From assembly GCA_037903355.1 (NCBI GenBank), contig JBAJFE010000018.1, forward strand, positions 868,001-932,000: a stretch of 64,000 nt of DNA, read 5' to 3'. Source of the stretch: Trichuris trichiura (taxonomy: Eukaryota > Nematoda > Enoplea > Trichinellida > Trichuridae). Both the position numbers and the translations under genes were made by a program. The notes beneath the pieces were generated by a model. That model saw nothing but the letters and a program-made list of their open reading frames with translations, was not told the DNA's origin and searched no databases. Shown one piece after another: positions 24,305 through 35,272 of the stretch (positions within the stretch are counted from its first letter, which is position 1; each line of letters opens with the position of its first letter).

Positions 24305-25318
24305 TTAAAAAGTGCCTGCAGCTTTGATGCATTTTTTCTGTTTGAAAAACTTCATTCCATCAGTGCAACTAAGCATCTTACTATTGGGATCATATGGCTG
24401 AGCTATGCCGTTCAACGGCCTTAGGTGCTGCGCGTTTCTGATTCTCCTCTTCTTCTTCTTCTTCTCTATTATGCGGCATTTATCAATCAACAGTCGCTCG
24501 CTGCTTGGAATTTCACGCCAGTTAACATTACCAAGTGGTGAGCACAAGCACGAGTGCCGTAGGGCAAAACAATGACATTCAACGGAGAACAGCTATCGCA
24601 GACCTTTCGTTGGTCGACTTGGGGAAGTATAGGTCGCTTTATTTCGTTGTTCCAAAGACGCTATCTTATATCCTCGGGTCGGCAAACGTCAATCTTAATG
24701 CATCCACACCTGTAGAAAACCCGTGATGCTCGATGAAAAAGCAATTTACCACGAATAATATAAATCAAAACAACCGGAATCTCGCTGACTGCCACAAATG
24801 CGATCGGCAATTACTTCTACCGAACCAGTGTACTCCGCTCAAGCAAATATTTTAACGTTAAAAGGTGAACTCTTCAACCAAGCAGTTACGTGCCAAAAAG
24901 TCCTCTCCGCTACCCGTGCAAATTATGCAAATTTCCTATGTTCACAATTTTACAATTTTCATTTAGGAAAACCGCGTTGTCGTTGGAGCGCGTAATGCTC
25001 ACCATGCTTGTCGGCAAGGCCTCGCCTCAACGATATGAAATGAAGCCTTTTCCGGTCGCCATTACGAGCGAGTCGTGTTGGTCACTTTTGCGGATGCGTA
25101 AAAGGTATACGCGTATAATAAAATCGCGGGAAAATAACCGCGCTTCTACGTCTTTAGCTAAGACGATTTCGTGCAATGAAAGTCCGCCGCTACAAACGAC
25201 CTGTTCAAACTTGGTCAACGGGCACGCGCAGGCAAGTCAAGTTACAAAAATGTTCAATGTAAAAGTTCTCGAAACTACAAAGCGGTTTATGCTAATAATT
25301 AAAGCGGCAGCTTTTTGA
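24305..25318. other. Possible 5' exons of the receptor gene, unresolved
   Basis: On the minus strand, open segments near 24490-24690 (Cys-containing) and 25027-25218 could be upstream exons. None gives a discoidin-domain signature I can recognise. A plus-strand ORF at 24890-25318 overlaps the latter and is likely a shadow. A GA-rich microsatellite lies at 24150-24190. Confidence 0.25.
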
Positions 25319-25800
25319 AGCAATGCGATTTAGACTCGAAACTTATCTTTGGCGAATTTCAAGCTGGAGAAAAAAATTGCGTTCGTTTGCCAAAATACTG
25401 CACCATTAATGGTTTTCAGTTATTTTTTCTTATGGACTTTCTTGCACTCTTCAATGATTATGCAGACTTATTTTTCATGGCTACGTAAGATATATACCGT
25501 ATATTACATATATATATATATAGCTCCGGAGAAAGAAAAATTTTTAAACGGGACATACATTCCGTGTAAGAAACAGTTTCATATACATATACATATACAT
25601 ATATATATATATATATATATATCATATATTTTCGGGTCACTCGTGACCCGAAAGCTCCGGGTATATACAGTCCCGTACCACGTACATCTCTTGTTTATAT
25701 ATATATATAAACAAGAGATGTACATGGTACGGGACTGTGGATTTTCATGTTAAACTGTCTCTTATACGGAATGGATGTCCCGTTTAAAAATTTATATTTC

Positions 25801-25841
25801 TCCGGAGCTTTCAGGTCAATCGTTACCCGTCTTCAGCGGTC
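25801..25841 (-). ncRNA. Hammerhead-like motif in PLE end cluster (minus)
   Basis: Minus strand: ACCG, CTGAAGAC, stem II GGGT...ACCT (weakened), GAAAGCTC, CGG. The ACCG/CGG flanks can form stem I. Confidence 0.6.
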
Positions 25842-25885
25842 TTAAATTATGATTATTCATCATATTATGAGATTCATAATTTAAG

Positions 25886-25925
25886 ACCGCTGAAGACGGG
25901 TCACGAGTGACCTGAAAGCTCCGGA
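25886..25925 (+). ncRNA. Hammerhead-like motif in PLE end cluster (plus)
   Basis: CCG then CTGAAGAC (25890-25897), stem II GGGTCAC with GTGACCT around GA, GAAA (25914-25917), GCTC and CGG. Stem I CCG/CGG flanks the core. Best-preserved example of the cluster. Confidence 0.7.
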
Positions 25926-26015
25926 GAAATTAAAAGTTTTTAAACGGGACATACATTCCGTATAAGAAACAGTTTAACATGAAAATCCACAGTCCCGTAC
26001 CAATACGCCATACGC

Positions 26016-26017
<2 letters not shown>

Positions 26018-26103
<86 letters not shown>

Positions 26104-26105
26104 AT
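26018..26105. repeat. (TA)n microsatellite
   Basis: Perfect TA dinucleotides over about 75 bp, then ACATGTATATATATG. Shorter AT runs at 25510-25521, 25598-25622, 25697-25710 and 26228-26262 belong to the same cluster. Confidence 0.95.
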
Positions 26106-26224
26106 ATATGTAACTTCTTGGTACGGGACTGTGGATTTTCATGTTAAACTGTTTCTTATACGGAATGTATGTCCCGTTTAAAAATTTGTATTTCTCCAGA
26201 GCTCCTGAAATGCAGGATAGATCA

Positions 26225-26262
<38 letters not shown>

Positions 26263-26290
26263 TGATCTATCGTGCATTTCGGACGCTAGT

Positions 26291-29200
26291 GACGGTTCAA
26301 ATTTGATTCAAAGCTTCTGAGACATTACATAAATAAAATTTTCCTTATAGCAGGAAAATCTGTCTTAATTAAACCACGATATGTTCACATAATAAACGTA
26401 AATAACAAGCCGAAGAGCAACTTAACAAAGCAACTTTGGAAAATAACTTTGATCCTTTCTCAAGTTATGGGGGAAAGTAAATGTCAGCAAAACAAGCATA
26501 CAAAATTTCGGGATTCGTTATTTAAAGCGAAGCAGGAGTTGAGCAGTTCTTTTAACCGTTTTTGAATACAGGGATACGGTATTTTCATACTGGTTTTCAG
26601 CCACTTGCACGACAACGTGAGAACTAGCGTCCAAAAAATATTACTAAGACTCTTTTGGCTAATGTAGCCGCTACAGGCATTCTACAGAATGCCTAAGCGT
26701 TCTCTCGGATGAGTGACCTTTTTAGCTGAACTAAGAAATGTCTGTATTATCATACGCTGTAAAATTTTCCCAAGCATTATACGGAATGCCAAATAATATT
26801 TAGGCAAAATGGGAATCCTACTTTGGCAGCGCAGACTTTTATGGTGTTGTCATTTACGACCCGTAAACTGACAGCGATAACATTTGCTGGGCAAAACGTG
26901 CTATTTTCTTGCTATGTTGTAGCGGTGCTATCTTCATACTTTGGCTAGGCTTAATGCAGGGCAAAGACGATAGCCGGCGAAGTTCTACGATCAAAGCATC
27001 CATTTCTCTCTCATCTTTTTTGGCTATCCTGTTCCGCCCTAAGCCTAAGCCTAAGCCGAAGCCAAGACATAGAGAAAGTATGGTCAGAAAAGTAGTGAAG
27101 AAACAGCCCACTTTGCTCGGTAGGTGTCGCTACTATAGGCATGCAGGGGCATAGGTGATAAGCGTCGACTTAGTACTATGCCAATTTGCCGGTAGAATTT
27201 CTAGGAAATGTAAAGTATTAAGTAAAGCTCCTTATAGAATTTTGGCTATTCTATAGAATGCCTAATTTCACACATTATCCGAAACAAATCCATTTGGTCT
27301 ACGAGTACAACCGCTTCAAGTAAATCTCCGAATGGATCTGATAGCGGAGGAAAATCAGCCATCGACGATTAAGTTTTCACTGGTGTCAGCGTATTGCAGG
27401 TGATGAAAATGTGGCGCTACTAACAAAAGCAATCAACAAAAATTGTTGCAACGTATAGCATATTGCCCGCTTTCTTTCCCCGGCAGGTGATCGATCTTTC
27501 GAATTCTAACATTGAAGCAGCAGGCTACAGAAAGTATGGACTTTTACCTAAAAGGGCGTTTTATCTTGTTGCGCGCCTTTAAGACTGATTTAAGGTATAC
27601 TCAGTCTGTGAGCTACTGTTTTGTCGTTTCAAATTTTTTCTGCAAAGACATTTGCATAATGTTCGGAGTTCTCAACACGTTCTAACGGCAACTGGTAAAC
27701 GGAATGGAAGTGGAAAAGAATAGGAAAACGTACGCTGGCCAAGAGCAAGACTGTCACACAAGCAAGCTCGCTGAATGGGTTGTGACATATCAGAAAATGG
27801 TTTTCCCGGAAAAGTAAGGCCCTTAAACCTTACTATCATTTTTCAATAGCATCCATAACTTAAGATACAACATTACTTGCTAGCTGACATCGTTAGTATA
27901 CAGAAGGCAATGTTCATTTCTCTAGTTTCATTGTATAGCGTATTTTTACTGTTGCGCTAACTTTAAGATGGAAGATGTGACATTCCCAAGTTTTAGCACT
28001 AATGGAAGGCTAACAGTCTATCTTATTTTCGTTTCAAGTTAGCCTGATCAAGTGTTTACTGAATTTTAGTCTTTTCCTTCTTGTAAAACACTATCCTCTG
28101 CCAATAAATGCATTACCGCGCTAAGGCTTTCCGGCTCTCCAACTTCAGCAAATATTGAATCAAATTCTTAGTCTTCCGGGACGCGGCAACGCACTGTTAT
28201 GCAAACTTTGGAGTTTTCAATCTATCGAGAAAAGATGAAAACCTGAAAGCTTACAATAAACAACTTGAACTTTTCGGATAGCATAAAGAAGACTGAATCG
28301 ATAAAGTTAACCAATTATACAAGGTTATTCCAGACGACTGACTGTTTTTGCCGCAGGTGAGCGCTACAGTACAAATAGGTGCATCTGAGAATATGCTAAT
28401 TATTCCTCACGAAACGTTTTATAGTTGAAAAGAGAAAACTGTCCTATCCGTCCACTGCAAGTTTTAGCCCGCGCAGTTACCGTACGGCTCAGCAGAATTC
28501 ATTTTATCTTCACCAAACCAGGTTAGGGCCAAACTCATTCGCAAGCTCGAAGGATCGAAGTCAACTTATCTTTCGTTACCCTAAGGCGCGATCTGCTCTC
28601 GTAATAAACCGGTTACGAGTAAACTAGTTGGCAGCGATTTTGTAACGCAAACTAGAATTGGTAAGAAGGTTAATAGCAAAGTATCATTGATGCTACTGCT
28701 ATAATTCTTTTTCTTTGACAACCGGGTAAACTTCTCAACCTTATGAAGCTGATAATTCTTCGTCACCTTGTCATGGAGATCCGTTAGAGCAAGACGATGT
28801 CAGCGTGAAATGTACGGGCTCTTTAAAGTTACCAAAGTACTCAACTGGAAACCTACACCATCTTCCTAGCAAAAGTTGCCTCTTCCTTGAAATCAAAATC
28901 AAAAACTTCCCATAAATGGGATTAGCTACTAAAAACAACTTTGTTGCAACGCTCATTTAAGGTTATTATTAATATTTTTCCTATAAAACAACAAGAAAGA
29001 GATGCTAACGTGCCATGCTTATGATAAGAGCCGCGTAAAACATTTGTCCAACAAGGTAAAAGGCATACTCACTGCAAGAAAATCTTCACGGCATGCCGGC
29101 CGTTTTTCGGACCAATTCCTGTTATTCCGTTGCACTTTAATGTGCGTATAGTAGCGGATATCCGCGCGCATGTTGGCCAACGCTTCGATATTCCAGCTAC

Positions 29201-29504
29201 AACAAACGTACATCGAATGTCACCAGTAAAGACTGAAAAATGTTTTAGATTTAATAAAGCGCACAATCGCTAGAAGTATGTTAGCAGCATTTTTGTGCTT
29301 TGAAGTGTTCAAGCATAGCTTCAAGGCATTTACTATGAGCATCTAAACGTAGCTGCTTGCGTCCTTTACGTCGCAACGCGTTAGAACCGAAGGAGAATAC
29401 TCGATAAAAAAAATGTGCTTAGCAACCGAAATTACAAAGCTGTCAATAAAAGTGACAAATTATTTTATGAAATGTTGCTGTTTGAAGGCACTCATCAATA
29501 AATA
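26291..29504. other. Gene-poor stretch with one telomere-like repeat
   Basis: No conserved coding exon recognised on either strand; the ORFs are short and AT-rich. The only feature is the dispersed repeat at about 26985-27110, containing CCCTAAGCCTAAGCCTAAGC, i.e. about three GCCTAA units. Unknown exons cannot be excluded. Confidence 0.4.
26985..27110 (+). repeat. Dispersed telomere-hexamer repeat, copy 2
   Basis: TTTGGCTATCCTGTTCCGCC precedes three GCCTAA units and a degenerate continuation (GAAGCCAAGAC). It is the copy with the longest uninterrupted hexamer run in the window. Confidence 0.7.
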
Positions 29505-29790
29505 CAGTAAAACCTCCCAAATCCGAACGCCTCGGGGCGGAGGGTAGTTCGGATTACGGAAAAATCCGGGTTATGGAGGAGGCTTACAGTAGGCCACAGA
29601 AAAGCAGGTAATGCAATTTTAAATGCATTTTTTCCGTCGTCTGCAGCGTGATGTCAGTCTCTGCAATCGGTGAATAGCTTAACGAGGGGCAGCGAAGTGC
29701 GTCTGATCAAGGAAAACGACTGACCAGCAGAAGCCAGTTTCTTAAATGGTGTGGACGCAGTACCACGAAGCGACATGGAAACAGTTCCTA
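29505..29790 (+). mobile_element. Pogo/Tc1-like MITE, copy 4 (3' truncated)
   Basis: Starts CAGTAAAACCTCCCAAATCC after TA and matches copies 1 and 2 through GACGCAGTACCACGAAGCGA. It then breaks off where the PLE4 remnant begins, so the right TIR is missing. Confidence 0.85.
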
Positions 29791-29854
29791 CGGGCTTCTT
29801 TTTTCAAAAAAATAAACCGTAGTCTTTTCTATATTAGTAACACAAGGTGCCTTG

Positions 29855-30960
29855 AACTTTAAGGTCTTCCCAAAATCCATAAACCAAGGGTTCCTTTGAG
29901 ACCTGTTGTTTCTAGACTTAATAGCGTCACTTCGAGACTTTGCTCATATCTAAAAACCATAATAAAACCGGTAAACGTAATTCCAATGTTAAAAACTGAA
30001 AAGAATTTTGTTCCGCGCTAAAAGACGTAAAACTTCAACTGAGGCACCCATGGGAAGCCTACCCTCTCCCGTACTTGCTGAGATCTTCATGGAACATTTT
30101 GAAAAAAAAGCCTTCAGCACTCTCCAAGAACTCGACACCACTATCCTCTTGAAAAGATACGTCGATGACGTCTTTGCTAACGTTAAATCGGGCGATGAAG
30201 AAAATCTCCTGGAACACCTGAATAGTCTCCTTCCAAATCAGATAAGGCTAACCTTCGAAAAAGAAAATAACCTTAGACTCCCCTTTCTAGATGTATCAGT
30301 CATAAAACAAGGGAATAAATTAAAAACAACAGTTTATAGAAGACCTACCCATTCAGACCGGCATTTACATTATTTTTCTTCGTATCACCCGATTTCGGTT
30401 AAAAGAGGGATAGTAAAGGGCATACTTGACCGGACCCTAACAGAATGTGGTCCCAAGTATTTAAATGCCGAACTAAATCTGTTGGAATATACATCTGGCC
30501 GAAATGCAAAATAATGCAGGAGATTTAATAGCTTAATCTGCATCGACAAGAAACAGCGAAACTAACCGGAAAAAAACACGTAGCCAGAAAGAGGAGTACG
30601 GTCACAAAAAAGGGTGCGCAGGTATGGGCTGGTGAATACGTGTCAGAGGACCGTCTTTCCCTCCAATAAAATCATATCTTAAACACTTAACGCGGTAATG
30701 GGCATCCCAGTAAATTCATCACTTCCATTATCAAGTAATGTAAATTAAATAAATTACTACCGCCTTCTCCACCCAGTAATCAATAGCACCTAGTTCCAGT
30801 GCTCCCCTACTACAGTGGCTTAAGCGAAAAAAATCAGGGGGTTGGGACACTCGTTAAATTTTAATGTTCGCTTTGTTCTGTATTTTCTCTAAAAATTTGC
30901 TCAGCTATTCATTCATTCATTGGTAGGGCACTTTGAAGTTTATTTACAGATTTATCAAAC
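29855..30960 (+). pseudogene. PLE4, decayed Penelope-like element
   Basis: 29865-29970 translates to a diverged RT block (GLPKIHKPRVPLRPVVS) and 30008-30514 to the RT core (GSLPSPVLAEIFMEHFEK, RYVDDVFANV, YRRPTHSDRHLHYFSSYHP). These parts are separated by a deletion or frameshift, and the N-terminus and endonuclease are gone. Near 30885-30955 a degraded PLE end remains (TTCTGTATTTTCTCTAAAAA, CATTGGTAGGGCA), matching the tail of PLE1, so it belongs to that lineage. Confidence 0.85.
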
Positions 30961-31099
30961 AGGCCAAACCCGTGAGCCAAAAGACCAACTATGATACACG
31001 TAGCGCACTGCATATTTTGAGTTGCATTTTGGAAAGGGGTTAGTTTGTTAATTTTCATCGCCGTTTTTAAAAACTAAAAAATCCAGTAGGCGCTCTACT

Positions 31100-32140
31100 A
31101 ATAAATTTAGTTGAATAGAGAGGTTTTAATCAACTTTAAAACCAAGCTTGGCACGAAAATGAGTACGGTATGATTGAACCTGCTTTTCCAGTAGTCACTG
31201 CCACGTCTTCTGGAATGCAGCGAAATAAAGTCGTTTTTGCCGGATGTGCAAAGATTTTTTCTCCCCGCGTGCTTTCTTTCGTTGAAATTAATTTCGGTAT
31301 TTATTTCTGCTTTGTCTACTCTCATAGGCAAAGTCGGCCCGGCTGCTGGCATTAAGCATCCGGTAAGGAAGCGAAAAAAAAGCAACCCGATCATCCAAAG
31401 CCCTGCAGTAGAGAGAAGTTGTATTGAAGCTGTGCTTATAGATCACCTTATCAATGATTGGCTGTCTATTGTTGCTGTATTGTTGCTTGACTATGCAAGC
31501 TTTTTTTTAGTAAGTCGCGCTTTAAACTGCTCTCCTCTGCGTCGAAACAATCTTTTGCTTGTAGCCAAGCGAAGCTGTTTGTCTTATGGAATCCTACAAT
31601 AATTAAGGGCTACATGGAGGCACAGATTTTGAAATCCCGCTTTTTCCGTTGGAAACGTTTAGCCTCTAAGGAGTGCGATGGAGAACTGGGGGATACCTGC
31701 AGGACATAACATTGGTCAAGCTGGAGTCATTTTACGATTTCTTACGTCTATGTGTCATCACCTGTCAAAAATTTCGATGGATTATCCCAAGGCTTATCTT
31801 TACTTTTTGAATGCTAAAAGTTTAGATGGCAACGTGATTATGTTACCGTGTGTGTATTCTCAAGAAAATAAAAGTCTCGTTTTATCCAAAGATGACCTGG
31901 GTGACGTATAATTGCGCTTCCGTTACGATGATTCTCTCTGTCGCGGCTTTTAAGAAAGAAAAACGATCACGCTTCAAGTTTTCCCTCCCCGATCTGACAG
32001 TCCAGTATATACGCGCTGATGACAATGGTCGAACTTCATTAATACATTAATTGTAAAAATAACTGCCACTAAACTGAAGATATATTCAAAAATGGCCATT
32101 CCGGCCCTGCTTATTTAGCTACAATGTGGAATAGGCTTTG
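31100..32140. other. Unassigned region with two moderate ORFs
   Basis: Plus ORFs at 31237-31602 and 31678-31911 have mixed hydrophobic composition. The second (77 codons, DYPKAYLYFLNAKSLDGNV) looks more protein-like and ends near a possible donor (CTGG|GTGACG at about 31895). I do not recognise either, and no phase-consistent gene could be built. A minus ORF at 31107-31394 overlaps the first. Confidence 0.25.
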
Positions 32141-32336
32141 TCTTAGTAGTCAAACTTCAGAGTAGCTCATTTTATTTCCATTACGTGTTTGGGAAGCTTT
32201 TAGGTAATGTAGGACGTTTAAACGAAGCGAAAGTAGTCTTGTAATTTGTACCTGTGTTCTTTTCATATTGAAAAATATCTTTATTACGCATTCTCTCTGT
32301 CGTTGTGAAGTAAAACAAAAAGATTTTTCTTTTCTT

Positions 32337-32376
32337 CCGGAGCTTTCGGGTCTTTCGCGACCCGTCTTCAGCGGTG
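32337..32376 (-). ncRNA. Hammerhead-like motif at PLE2 3' end
   Basis: Minus strand: ACCG, CTGAAGAC, stem II GGGTC with GACCC around GCGAAA, GAAAGCTC, CGG. All boxes are intact. It lies about 270 bp beyond the C-terminal codons. Confidence 0.72.
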
Positions 32377-32780
32377 AGATTATGTGTAGTGCGTGGGGTA
32401 CCATTCATCTTCCATTGCTATCCGTGGTTTTAAAACGAGAGTTAAAGATTTTAAAGTTTTTTTCTTTCTCTTTGGCTGTCAGCTGCCATTTCCTTACTCC
32501 TGTATTCTTGGAGGGAATTGTCCGTGTATTTAGGCGAGCTTCTAGTTTTTTCTTCCATTTTAAACCATTTGTTCCAAAATATGTTAGTGATTTAAACCTT
32601 TTCTCCAATATATGTCCCATCTGATTTATAGTATGTCCAGTTTTGCATTTTGCGTGTCATCTGCCAAGGGAGCAGCAGTTGTGGAGTGTAATGATATTGC
32701 TCCATAAATCACTGATGTCTGCTCCTTGATCACGGTTGAAGGTCATATTGTTTCTAATATACAGCGCTTCCTTAAGTTTC

Positions 32781-33187
32781 TGTTGTTTGCCGGACCATTG
32801 AAGGCTCGCGTACAATAACGGTTTATTACGGAGCGAAAGCGATAGATCGAACGCACAGCTGATATTGATAGCCTGAACTCTGTGAGCTCGTAAGCGACGC
32901 GCTTATATAGCCATGCACGACCTCTGCCTTGCGCTTTCTCACGGACCTCTGGCTCTTCAGCCATCGCCTAATCCGCTTACCGTGAGGAAGCGGCGAGACA
33001 GGCGCTAATCCTGACGCTAGCCACCTTTGTGCTAGGCCGTCGATGTCCAGGTTCTCACGCCGGTCCAGAGGTCGTGCCCTCTTGTCGCTGTCGGATCTGA
33101 GGCCCCATGTCGTTCTTCGGGCTGCGCTCCCACGGATGGATTTGTGCCCGCGCTCACTGGGGTGCCGGTGCGGCTATCTCTGCCACA
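32781..33187 (-). repeat. 3' LTR
   Basis: 407 bp. On the minus strand it carries TATATAAGCG (about 32897-32908) and an AATAAA signal (about 32822-32827), consistent with promoter and polyadenylation functions. Confidence 0.92.
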
Positions 33188-33544
33188 CTCCCCCCTGATT
33201 CTCAAGAATCACAACAGTGCAGCGCGCGGGCCCTCCAAACTCGGGACGAGCGCCTCAGCGCACCTTGATTCGCCTCGATGTCTTCGTCCGAAGGGGCCAA
33301 CCAGTGCTGCGCTATGCCCGGCCAAATTATCATCCGAGTCTTCCGTGCGTAATCGCTCGCTGGGCGATTCTTCGGATGTCCGGCGGCGCAGGTCTCGGAC
33401 GTGGAGCGGGATTCCGTCGACGTAAACTGCATTGCGGGATAGGCTGCCCATAACGGTCCCGCTTCGATCTCTGCAGTTGCATGAGACATCCGGCGGCCTT
33501 CTTGTAGCCGCCGGTCAGTCCCGCTGACTCTCACGCCGTACTTT

Positions 33545-34400
33545 ACAACGGCATGTCCTTCGCCATCCGGCCGATTCCAAACGGCGGTACAGGAACGCGC
33601 GCCAGGGTCCAACGTCACTGCCTGACGTTTTTCTCATCAGGGCGTGTACCGGCGAGGGTCGCTGCGCAGACCGCTGCGCACTCCTCTCCAAACCGTACAC
33701 GCCGTTGGCCATCTACGTTTACCTTTTCAAGGGCCGTGTACGCTCACATCGTACGGTAGAAGCCAACCGTTTTGGATCCACTCATCCAATCCCTCTTCGT
33801 ATCGCGCCTGAGCCCAAGCGGTCAGCGGATACTCTGTCACGTAACTCTTAAAGACGGCAGGCCCTTCGCCATCTGGCCACTTCTAAGCAGAAGTCCAGGC
33901 ACGCGCCAGGGTGCAACATCACTGCGTGACTTTCTCTTCAGGGCGTGTACCGGCGAGGGTCGTTGCGCGGACCGCTGCGCACTCCTCTCCAAACCGTACA
34001 CGCCGTTGGCCGTCCACGCTTACCCCTCCAAGGGCCGTGTGTGCTCACATCGTAAGCTAGAAGCCAACCGTTCTGGATCCACTTATCCAGTTCTTCTTCG
34101 TATCATGCCCGAACCCAAATGGTCGGCGGATACTTTTCCACGGAGTTCTTTAAAACGGCGGGCCCTTCGCCATCTGGCCACTTCTATGCAGAAGTCCAGG
34201 AACGCGCGCCGGGGTCAAACTTCGCGGTGAAGTCTTTCTCTTCAGGGCGTGTACCGGCGAGGGTCGTTGCGCAGACCGCTGCGCACTCCACTCCAAACCA
34301 TACACGCTGTCCGCCGTCTATGTTTACCCCTCCAAGGGCCATCATCCCGTTCATGCCGAGGATAAAGTCAAAGCCGAGCGGCTTAGTGTCGGCTACTATC
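33545..34400 (-). repeat. Three tandem ~301-304 bp units inside the LTR element
   Basis: The motif GGCGTGTACCGGCGAGGGTC begins at 33641, 33942 and 34246, and the surrounding sequences align throughout the unit (GACCGCTGCGCACTCC, GGGCCCTTCGCCATCTGGCC). The units derive from the protease-end region of the element. Confidence 0.88.
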
Positions 34401-34612
34401 ACCTCGACCGTAGCTCGACCGCCTCCTGCCGTCTCCAAGCTGACTGCACCATATCCCCGGCATGTCCACTCCATACCGTCGACTGTGATGATGCTGACGC
34501 GGCGTCTTCTCCAGCTCTTGCAACTCGCAACGTGCGGCACGCACGTTGAGCAGCCTGTGCCGACAAGAGCGCTTCACTGCACGCCATCAAATCCCCAATC
34601 GAACGGTCCGCA
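34184..34612 (-). pseudogene. Retropepsin-like fragment, catalytic Asp replaced
   Basis: Follows the gag-like ORF in the same frame after stop codons. The pattern fits a retroviral-type aspartic protease: ALVGTGCS where D-T/S-G is expected, then ITVDGMEW, then VEVIVADTKPLGFDFILGM. The catalytic Asp is replaced by Gly, so it should be inactive. The downstream part (DPGARSWTS) is repeated in the tandem units to the left. Confidence 0.7.
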
Positions 34613-34630
34613 GCGCCTTAGTCAGCGTCT

Positions 34631-35272
34631 TCAAGGGGAGGAGGGTGGCGCTGAGGCCTCCTCCCCGGAGCTGTTTCCCTGGTGCTCAGCCGCAGCACCG
34701 CCTGGGTCTTTCAGGCGACGGTTTCCGGTTCTGCACTGAGACCCGCGTCCGACTCTCTTCTCGCCGCTGCCAGGATTCTGTCGTGGTGTCGGACATTCTC
34801 CTACGACATGCCCCATGCCGCCACAAGAAAAGCATCGTCGTCCTGACCGGACCGACCGTGACCTTGGCTCGGACTCTGCAATACCAAGGCATGCTTCTTG
34901 GAAACCTGCGGGCCTGTCATCCACGATGATCGCACGGGCGCGGGCGAGAAGTTGGTTCAGGCTCAGCTCTTCGGTGCGAGATCCCGCTCTCAGAAACTGT
35001 CGGACACTCCCTGGCAACCCAGCCACAAAGGCACATGCCAGGGTCCTTTCTGATACTCCACCGAACAACGCTGCCAGTCTTCTCAGTTCTGCCAAGAACA
35101 TGTCCGGCGGCTCGTCGGTTCCACGCAGCCGGCACACCAACTCGACTTTTTCGAGCCACTCGGTGATCGACTGTCTTGCCCAGCCGTCGTACTCTGGGAA
35201 GAGCTTCACATCGACGGACTTGTCTTGCCGCGTGGTTTTCATGCCTCGATAGCTTGTTGTTTGCCGGACCAT
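34631..35272 (-). CDS. Gag-like protein with CCHC zinc knuckle
   Basis: ORF of up to 213 codons; the likely start is the Met at about 35242 (MKTTRQDKSVDVKLFPEYDG) since the upstream part lies in the LTR. Features: a retrotransposon-gag-like helical segment (ELRRLAALFGGVSERTLACA) at about residues 60-110, then a basic stretch and the CCHC knuckle CFSCGGMGHVVGECP near residue 160. It would package element RNA. Short compared with complete Gag proteins. Confidence 0.8.
   Translation of the reverse strand: MVRQTTSYRGMKTTRQDKSVDVKLFPEYDGWARQSITEWLEKVELVCRLRGTDEPPDMFLAELRRLAALFGGVSERTLACAFVAGLPGSVRQFLRAGSRTEELSLNQLLARARAIIVDDRPAGFQEACLGIAESEPRSRSVRSGRRCFSCGGMGHVVGECPTPRQNPGSGEKRVGRGSQCRTGNRRLKDPGGAAAEHQGNSSGEEASAPPSSP

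Larger units (their letters stand above)
25505..26290. mobile_element. Nested inverted PLE termini joined by AT runs
   Basis: Four copies of one PLE end (GCTCCGGAGAAA ... AAACGGGACATACATTCCGT ... AAGAAACAGTTT) occur in alternating orientation: about 25523-25583 (+), 25740-25810 (-), 25915-25995 (+) and 26113-26205 (-). Three further palindromes link them: around (TA)n at 25690-25725, around 25840-25885 (AATTATGATTATTCATCATA), and around (TA)n at 26220-26280 (GATCAAACATAT / ATATGTTTGATC). Hammerhead cores lie at 25801-25840 and 25886-25925, with a partial one at 25631-25660. No RT ORF remains. Confidence 0.82.

Noticed and set aside
24890..25318. 142-codon plus ORF
   Set aside because: Overlaps an open minus segment near the receptor gene; neither shows a domain, so no gene was called.
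25349..25753. 134-codon plus ORF and overlapping minus ORFs
   Set aside because: Composed of AT dinucleotide repeats and PLE end sequence; composition is YIYI-type and not protein-like.
26985..27110. True telomere or chromosome end
   Set aside because: Only about three hexamers, embedded in a repeat unit with copies elsewhere and with genes on both sides.
33545..34400. CRISPR-like or satellite array
   Set aside because: Only three units of about 300 bp without a short-repeat/spacer pattern, confined to an LTR retrotransposon.
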